Origin: Wenzhouxiangella sp. AB-CW3
GTDB taxonomy: Bacteria > Pseudomonadota > Gammaproteobacteria > Xanthomonadales > Wenzhouxiangellaceae
Reading direction: 5' to 3'
Assembly: GCF_014725735.1 (NCBI RefSeq)
Contig: NZ_CP061368.1
Coordinates: 1,503,225 to 1,567,224 of the forward strand
DNA: 64,000 nt
Shown: positions 59,346-64,000 of the stretch, in pieces
Layout: every line of letters starts with the position of its first letter
Position numbering within the stretch: the stretch's first letter is position 1
Notes under the pieces: generated by a model
Database searches by the model: none
Told to the model about the DNA's origin: nothing
What the model saw: only the letters and a program-made list of their open reading frames with translations
Translations under genes and position numbers: made by a program

Positions 59346-60689
59346 TCAGTCTTCGTGCGGCCTGGCGTAGAGATCGTAGTCGTCGGCATCGGTGATGCGC
59401 ACGCGCACAAATTGCCCGGGCGACACGCCGCTCGCTCCCTGGATAATGACCAGCCCATCGATTTCTGGGGCGTCGCCGTAGCTGCGGGCAATCACCTGAT
59501 CGTTCTCGACATGGTCAACCAGCACGGTTTCGACCGAGCCGATCCGCTGGGCCAGACGTTCGGCACTGATGGCGGCCTGGTGCTGCATGAAGCGATGCCA
59601 GCGCTCTTCCCGCACTGCGTCCGGTACCGCACCGGGCAGGTCGTTGGCCGCGGCCCCTTCAACCGGCGAGTACTGGAAGCACCCGACCCGGTCCAGTTGT
59701 GCTTCTGTAAGCCATTCCAGCAGTTGCTCGAAGTCCTGTTCGGTTTCGCCGGGGAAGCCGACGATAAAGGTCGAGCGGACCACCAGCGACGGGCAGCCCC
59801 GGCGCCAGGCCTGGATTCGCTCCAGGGTGTTATCGGCCGCCGCGGGGCGCCGCATGGCCTTGAGAATGCGCGGGCTGGCGTGCTGGAACGGGATATCCAG
59901 GTAGGGCAGGATGCGGCTCTCGGCCATCAGCGGCATCAGGCGGTCGACATGCGGGTAGGGGTAGACGTAGTGCAGTCTCACCCAGGCGTCCAGTTCGCCC
60001 AGCGCGCGTGCCAGGTCTAACAGTCGGGTTTCCCATTCGCGGTCGCGCCAGTAGTCGGTCTGGTAGCGCTGATCGACGCCGTAGGCGCCGGTATCCTGCG
60101 AAATGACCAGCAGTTCGCGCACGCCTCGATCCACCAGCGCTTCGGCCTCTTTCATCACCAGCCCCAGCGGTCGACTGACCAGGCGGCCGCGCATCGAGGG
60201 AATGATGCAGAAGCTGCACTTGTGATTGCAGCCTTCCGAGATCTTGAGGTAGGCGTAATGACCGGGCGTGAGCTTCAGACCACCGGGAGGCACCAGGTCG
60301 ACGCGCGGGTCGTGCGGGCGCGGCAGGTGGCTGTTGATGGACTGGACCACCGCCTCGCTCTGATGCGGTCCGGTCACGTCCAGCACTTTCGGATGGATGC
60401 TGCGAATGTCTTCCGGGCGGGCGCCCATGCAGCCGGTGACCAGTACCTTGCCGTTGGCCGACAGTGCCTCGCCGATGGTTTCCAGGGACTCGGCCTTGGC
60501 CTCGTCGATGAACCCGCAGGTATTGACTACCACCAGGTCGGCGCCCTGGTAATCCGGGGCGATGCGGTAGCCCTCGGCACGCAGGCGGCTGAGAATGTCC
60601 TCGGAATCAACCAGCGCCTTGGGACAACCCAGCGACACCATGCCGACGGACGGTGTCGGTCCGTCCTGCCTTTCTGAATGCTGACTCAT
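59346..60689 (-). CDS. rimO: Ribosomal protein S12 methylthiotransferase
   Basis: RimO adds a methylthio group to Asp89 of ribosomal protein S12 and is a radical-SAM enzyme with two 4Fe-4S clusters. The 447-aa protein has an N-terminal UPF0004 domain with cysteines in [25 protein letters not shown] and GCMGARP. The radical-SAM motif CNHKCSFC lies near residue 153, and a C-terminal TRAM domain ([15 protein letters not shown] onward) follows. It overlaps the upstream patatin gene by 4 nt (ATGA), so the two are co-transcribed. Confidence 0.96.
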   Translation of the reverse strand: MSQHSERQDGPTPSVGMVSLGCPKALVDSEDILSRLRAEGYRIAPDYQGADLVVVNTCGFIDEAKAESLETIGEALSANGKVLVTGCMGARPEDIRSIHPKVLDVTGPHQSEAVVQSINSHLPRPHDPRVDLVPPGGLKLTPGHYAYLKISEGCNHKCSFCIIPSMRGRLVSRPLGLVMKEAEALVDRGVRELLVISQDTGAYGVDQRYQTDYWRDREWETRLLDLARALGELDAWVRLHYVYPYPHVDRLMPLMAESRILPYLDIPFQHASPRILKAMRRPAAADNTLERIQAWRRGCPSLVVRSTFIVGFPGETEQDFEQLLEWLTEAQLDRVGCFQYSPVEGAAANDLPGAVPDAVREERWHRFMQHQAAISAERLAQRIGSVETVLVDHVENDQVIARSYGDAPEIDGLVIIQGASGVSPGQFVRVRITDADDYDLYARPHED

Positions 60690-61915
60690 GGCTGCCTCAG
60701 GGTGCGTTCCAGGCTGTCCAGTGTCCGGTCCAGGGTGTTGCCCACCGGCGCGAAGTGCACCGGTTCGTGTTGCAGGCTGTCGCTGAGCGTCTGTTCGCGC
60801 TCGAGCAGCGTGCGGTTGACGCCCAGCCGGTAGGGTTCCAGAAAGGCTTCGAGCTGATCGGCGTGTTCCAGCAGTTCGCGGCGCGTGGTCTGATAGGCGT
60901 GTTCGGCCAGATCGCTGCGCGAGCGGTAGCTGAACACGTTGGTGTAGAAGATCTTCTCGTCGTCGCGATTGGGCTCGACCAGCATCACCGAGGCACCGGG
61001 ATAGTCCGATTCGTACTTGCGCATGCCGATCTGCATGCGCGACTGAATCAGCGAGCGGAAGGTCTGCGACAGTACGATCGGCAGCCCGCCCCGAACCATG
61101 CGGTCGCGGGGTTGGGTGTGGTCCGTGTGTTCACCTTCGGCATCGAAAGGCACCAGCGGGTTGATGGCCAGCAACAGGTCTGTGCCCTGTTCGAGTGCAA
61201 CCGAGGCATGCAGGGTGCGACGCAGCGCGCCATCGACGTAATAGCGCCCGTCGATTTCGACCGGGGGGTACAGGCCGGGCAGGGCGGCCGAGGCCTGCAC
61301 TGCCGTTGAAATGGGCACATGATCATGACCGGGTTCGCCGAAGCGTACGGCCTGCCCGGTGTCGAGTTCCACGGCAATAATGCGCAGGCGCGCCTGCAGT
61401 TCACGGAAATCATTGCTGCGCCCCGGCTTTTCCAGCGCCTGGGCGACAAAACGCTCGATATTGACGTTGTCGAAGATGCCCGTCGGGATCAGGCGGCTCA
61501 GCCCTTCCACGCTCTCCAGGCTGGTCAGCCGCTCGGGGTGGCGAATAAGCTCGGTGAGCATGTCGAACAGTACACCGGGCACGCTGGCGGCCCGACTGAG
61601 GTACTCCCGGAAAGCCGGTCGCAGAAAGGTTTCGGGGTGGAAATCGTATTCCGCATCCGGCGAGGTCATGAAAACCCGTGCCATCTGACTGGCGGTAATC
61701 CGGTTGGCCAGGCTGGCCGACAGGAAAGCCCCCGAGCTGACGCCTACATAAACATCGAGGTCGTGGACGTGGACCCCGTCGATGGCTTCGTCAATGGCCT
61801 GCAGGACGCCCAGTTCGTAGATGGCGCCCAGCGGGCCGCCGCCGGCAATGGCGAGGCCGATGGTCGGTCTGCGGTCCTGGTCCCGAGGTTGGCTGGCCGG
61901 TGTCAGTGTGAGCAT
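60686..61915 (-). CDS. Patatin-like phospholipase
   Basis: This ~409-aa serine hydrolase has the patatin hallmarks: oxyanion loop [17 protein letters not shown], nucleophile motif [12 protein letters not shown] (GxSxG), and a catalytic Asp in [11 protein letters not shown] (DG motif near residue 230). It probably hydrolyses acyl esters of phospholipids. I prefer ATG 61915 because the longer frame to 61978 would overlap TATAAT-like promoter sequence and the divergent peroxiredoxin start. rimO follows with a 4-nt overlap. Confidence 0.88.
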   Translation of the reverse strand: MLTLTPASQPRDQDRRPTIGLAIAGGGPLGAIYELGVLQAIDEAIDGVHVHDLDVYVGVSSGAFLSASLANRITASQMARVFMTSPDAEYDFHPETFLRPAFREYLSRAASVPGVLFDMLTELIRHPERLTSLESVEGLSRLIPTGIFDNVNIERFVAQALEKPGRSNDFRELQARLRIIAVELDTGQAVRFGEPGHDHVPISTAVQASAALPGLYPPVEIDGRYYVDGALRRTLHASVALEQGTDLLLAINPLVPFDAEGEHTDHTQPRDRMVRGGLPIVLSQTFRSLIQSRMQIGMRKYESDYPGASVMLVEPNRDDEKIFYTNVFSYRSRSDLAEHAYQTTRRELLEHADQLEAFLEPYRLGVNRTLLEREQTLSDSLQHEPVHFAPVGNTLDRTLDSLERTLRQP

Positions 61916-61954
61916 GAGCGGTGAAGATCTCGACGGTACGGAAACAATCAAATC

Positions 61955-61962
61955 ATTATAAT
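61955..61962. promoter_or_regulatory. Shared, symmetrical -10 for divergent promoters
   Basis: ATTATAAT is its own reverse complement, so TATAAT is present on both strands. On the + strand the expected transcript start falls within a few bases of the ATG at 61971. On the - strand it lies about 33 nt before the patatin start. Matching -35 boxes are weak. Confidence 0.5.
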
Positions 61963-61970
61963 GCAAAGCC

Positions 61971-62420
61971 ATGACCATCCCGATTGGCCACAGCGCCCCC
62001 GACTTTACCCTGCCGGACCAGGACGAGCAGCCCTTCCGCTTGTCCGATTCGGCCGGGAAGCGCCTCCTGCTGGTGTTTTACCCGGGAGACGAGACCCCGG
62101 TCTGCACCCGGCAGCTTTGCGACTACCGCGACGGTCTGGACAGTTTCGCCGACCTTGGCGTGGAAGTCGTCGGCATCAGCCGTGACGATGCCGAGTCTCA
62201 CCGGCGCTTTCGCGAACGTCACCAGCTGCCCTTCACCCTGCTCAGCGATCCGGACATGAGCGTGGCGGACCAATATGGTTGCCGCGGGCTTCTGGGGATG
62301 AAGCGCGGGGTGTTTCTGGTGGATGAGTCTGGCATCGTGCGTTATGCCCATGTCGAGGCGGTTGCTGCTTTTCGCCGTCGACGCGAGGAGCTGGTCGAGG
62401 CGATCGGGTCGCTGGAATGA
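61971..62420 (+). CDS. bcp: Thioredoxin-dependent peroxiredoxin, Bcp type
   Basis: This 149-aa AhpC/TSA-fold peroxidase reduces hydroperoxides. It has the peroxidatic Cys in PGDETPVCTRQLCDYRD, with a second Cys five residues later, the spacing used for the resolving Cys in many Bcp proteins. GISRDDAESHRRFRERHQLPFTLLSD and FLVDESGIVRYAHV are typical. The start has no Shine-Dalgarno, and a -10 lies only 8 bp upstream, so a leaderless mRNA is possible. It overlaps the next gene by 4 nt. Confidence 0.92.
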   Translation: MTIPIGHSAPDFTLPDQDEQPFRLSDSAGKRLLLVFYPGDETPVCTRQLCDYRDGLDSFADLGVEVVGISRDDAESHRRFRERHQLPFTLLSDPDMSVADQYGCRGLLGMKRGVFLVDESGIVRYAHVEAVAAFRRRREELVEAIGSLE

Positions 62421-63160
62421 AGGAATCGGCCGCGGTCGCTCACCTGGTCGAGCAGATCGACCGCAACCTGGCCATTGCCGAGCGCATTCCCGAGGAGGGG
62501 CCGTGGCGGGAATCGCTGGACCGTCTGCAGGCCTGGCAGGTGGCGCGCCTGGACGAGACCTATGCCGATCTGCGCGCCACCGACCGGTTCAGGCCGGCAT
62601 GCGACTTCTTTCTCGATGAACTCTACGGTGGTCGCGAGGTGCATGCCCGCGACCGCCAACTCAAGCGCGTGGTGCCCATCATGCGCCGCTTCCTGCCCGG
62701 GCACCTGCTGTTTGCCATCGGCGAAGCCATGCACCTGCAGGCCATCAGCCTGGAATTCGATTTTCGCCTGGCCGAGCACCTGATCGACATCGAAGAGATT
62801 ACCCAGCCGGTCTATGCCCACGCCTACCGCGCAGACGGTGACTGGGAAGGCCGGGAAGAGCAACTGCGCCTGATCCGCGAACTCGGCGACCTGCTGGTCG
62901 AGACGGTGCGCAAGCCCATGGTGCACCGCCTGATCCGCATGATGCGCCTGCCGGCCGAACTGGCCGGCGTGGGCCTGCTGCAGGACTTCCTGCAACGCGG
63001 CCTGGACGCCTTCGCTCACATGGACGGCGACCCACGCTTCCTGTCGACCATCGAAGAACGCGAAACCGACGCACTCCGACGCCTCCAGAGCGGAGAAGAC
63101 TGGCCGTTCGAACCCTGGATAGGCCACTGGCCAGCACGCGAGGCCCCGGATAATCGCTGA
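62417..63160 (+). CDS. FFLEELY-type conserved protein of unknown function
   Basis: This 247-aa helical protein contains FFLDELYGGREVHARDRQLKR near residue 55, the motif of a conserved gammaproteobacterial family named for FFLEELY. No enzymatic residues are recognised. It is coupled to the peroxiredoxin gene by an ATGA overlap. The last residues (AREAPDNR) and the stop codon are supplied by a GAGGTCCCGG-family palindromic repeat, so the native C-terminus may have been replaced. Confidence 0.8.
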   Translation: MKESAAVAHLVEQIDRNLAIAERIPEEGPWRESLDRLQAWQVARLDETYADLRATDRFRPACDFFLDELYGGREVHARDRQLKRVVPIMRRFLPGHLLFAIGEAMHLQAISLEFDFRLAEHLIDIEEITQPVYAHAYRADGDWEGREEQLRLIRELGDLLVETVRKPMVHRLIRMMRLPAELAGVGLLQDFLQRGLDAFAHMDGDPRFLSTIEERETDALRRLQSGEDWPFEPWIGHWPAREAPDNR

Positions 63161-63490
63161 CGCGATTTCCAGGGCGACGAATCACTGTCGTCCCGGCCGG
63201 AGAGCCGGGACCTCGCACGTATCAGTTTTGCACGGCGTCAATTGGTTGGCTTTGTTCTGGGCCGTGCAGAGGGTTCGCGTGCGAGGCCCCGGATATCGCC
63301 TGCGGCGATTCCGGGGCGACGGGTTGGGGTGATTTTCGGGGTGACACCTCGCTGTCGTCCCGGCCGGAGCGAAGCGCAGAGCCGGGACCCCGCACGCTGC
63401 AGTTTCGCACGGCCTAATGCTTCTGTCGTCCCCGCTCCATCCAACGTTTTCCCGGCTCCCGGATCAAGCCCGGGACAGGCTCCGAGCCGG
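63138..63490 (+). repeat. Cluster of palindromic repeats (GAGGTCCCGG family)
   Basis: Copies lie at 63138-63180, 63186-63219, 63279-63322 and 63353-63396, with a degraded one from 63424. All share arms of the type GCGAGGYCCCGG / CCGGGRCGAC, with centres such as ATATCGCCTGCGGCGATT or GAGCGAAGCGCAGAG, and they occur in both orientations. No gene lies between 63161 and 63558. Confidence 0.88.
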
Positions 63491-63558
63491 GGGGCATGTT
63501 TCAAGTCCACATTGTATGGAGACCGGGGCTTCCCCCAGCGCTCTGTTGTCCGCTCTTG

Positions 63559-63600
63559 TTAACCCGGCACGAATGTGACCTACCATTCGTGCCGGGTTAA
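63559..63600 (+). terminator. Long perfect inverted repeat, probable terminator
   Basis: TTAACCCGGCACGAATG and CATTCGTGCCGGGTTAA are 17-bp perfect arms separated by TGACCTAC. The hairpin sits just past the 3' end of the reverse-strand GIY-YIG gene. It lacks a strong T run, so another role is possible. Confidence 0.55.
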
Positions 63601-63618
63601 TAGCACCGGATGCCGTCG

Positions 63619-63942
63619 TCAATACGGCACATGGGTATCCACACCCTCGGAGTGGGCAATCCGCGGGTACAGGTCCTGCCATTGCGGGTTGTCTTTTTCG
63701 ATCAAGGTCAGCTTCCAGTCCCGACGCCAGCGCTTCAGGCGCTTCTCCCGCTCAATGGCATGACCGAAATCGCTGAAGTGTTCGAAGTACACCAATCGGC
63801 GCAAGCGGTATTTTTGGGTGAATCCTGGAACCAGCCCCAGGCGATGCTCCCAGACTCTGCGTATCAGATTGTTGGTGACACCCACATACAACGTGCCGCG
63901 CAGGCGGTTGGTCACTATGTAGACAAAGCAATCGCGTTCCAT
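63619..63942 (-). CDS. GIY-YIG domain protein
   Basis: This 107-aa single-domain protein starts FVYIVTNRLRGTLYVGVTNNLIRRVWEHR, the GIY-YIG nuclease core with its Tyr and Arg residues. It continues TQKYRLRRLVYFEHFSDFGHAIEREKRLKRW, where the Glu of the REK segment is the expected metal ligand. Such small proteins (UPF0213/YhbQ-like) are common in bacteria, and most have no assigned role. It lies next to a dense cluster of palindromic repeats. Confidence 0.88.
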   Translation of the reverse strand: MERDCFVYIVTNRLRGTLYVGVTNNLIRRVWEHRLGLVPGFTQKYRLRRLVYFEHFSDFGHAIEREKRLKRWRRDWKLTLIEKDNPQWQDLYPRIAHSEGVDTHVPY

Positions 63943-64000
63943 GCTTGGCAGTTTGCCCGCAAAGCCTGGAGTCAGGCGATGGCAGGCCGGCGATAGTGTT

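Noticed and set aside
63238-63562. Short open frames in the 63.2-63.6 kb palindrome cluster
   Set aside because: They are overlapping frames on both strands through repeat sequence, without ribosome-binding sites or protein-like composition.

Overview
The window looks like a chromosomal segment of a gammaproteobacterium near the Xanthomonadales/Chromatiales border, possibly Wenzhouxiangella-like. That placement is inference. It rests on the gene set (large NAD-glutamate dehydrogenase, CysD plus a fused CysN-CysC, RimO, a FFLEELY-type protein), a secreted protein ending in a FxDxFESG-type tail, and many GTAG-headed palindromic repeats of the kind known as SMAG elements in Stenotrophomonas. No 16S or other decisive marker is present.

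Positions 1-38200 form a large, mosaic, AT-richer surface-glycan locus. It holds unusually long multi-domain glycosyltransferases (GT2-exostosin-GT10 of 1117 aa; tandem GT2 of 706 aa; GT4-GT2-GT4-GT-A-like of 1739 aa), a GT8-like and a small GT2 enzyme, five [20 protein letters not shown] proteins, two TupA-like ATP-grasp proteins, an APH-like kinase, the GDP-fucose pair gmd and fcl, a secreted beta-helix protein and a membrane/kinase-like fusion. It is broken up by seven insertion sequences: IS200/IS605-type, IS630 and IS3 between 6 and 10 kb; an ISL3 that itself contains an IS200/IS605-type and an IS4 element at 13.9-17.1 kb; and a second IS3 at 22.4-24.0 kb. Between 21.4 and 25.6 kb lie intact and decayed toxin-antitoxin genes and broken copies of the giant glycosyltransferase gene.

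Positions 38200-43780 are repeat-rich. Arrays of a 7-bp unit (GTGTTAG, or GAAGTGT/TAAGTGT) and several palindromic repeat families surround a PIN/RHH toxin-antitoxin pair and then the PAPS genes cysD and cysNC. A four-helix-bundle (S23-like) gene, flanked by heptamer arrays in opposite orientation, sits inside the cysD-cysNC operon. CysD/CysNC would make PAPS, the donor for the sulfotransferases upstream, so the locus probably makes a sulfated, fucosylated surface glycan. A WecA/MraY-type initiating phosphotransferase and two membrane proteins follow (43.8-47.9 kb). No Wzx, Wzy or ABC exporter was recognised.

From 47.9 kb onward the window is conventional GC-rich core genome: tRNA-Leu(CAG), acyl-CoA dehydrogenase, NAD-glutamate dehydrogenase, NAD kinase, a TolB-like/amidohydrolase protein, a lipoprotein, rimO, a patatin, a Bcp peroxiredoxin and a FFLEELY-type protein. 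It ends in another cluster of palindromic repeats next to a GIY-YIG protein.

The best candidates for something undescribed are the heptamer-array/four-helix-bundle unit inside the cys operon, the repeat-flanked toxin-antitoxin cassette, and a palindromic repeat that has become coding sequence in the giant glycosyltransferase.
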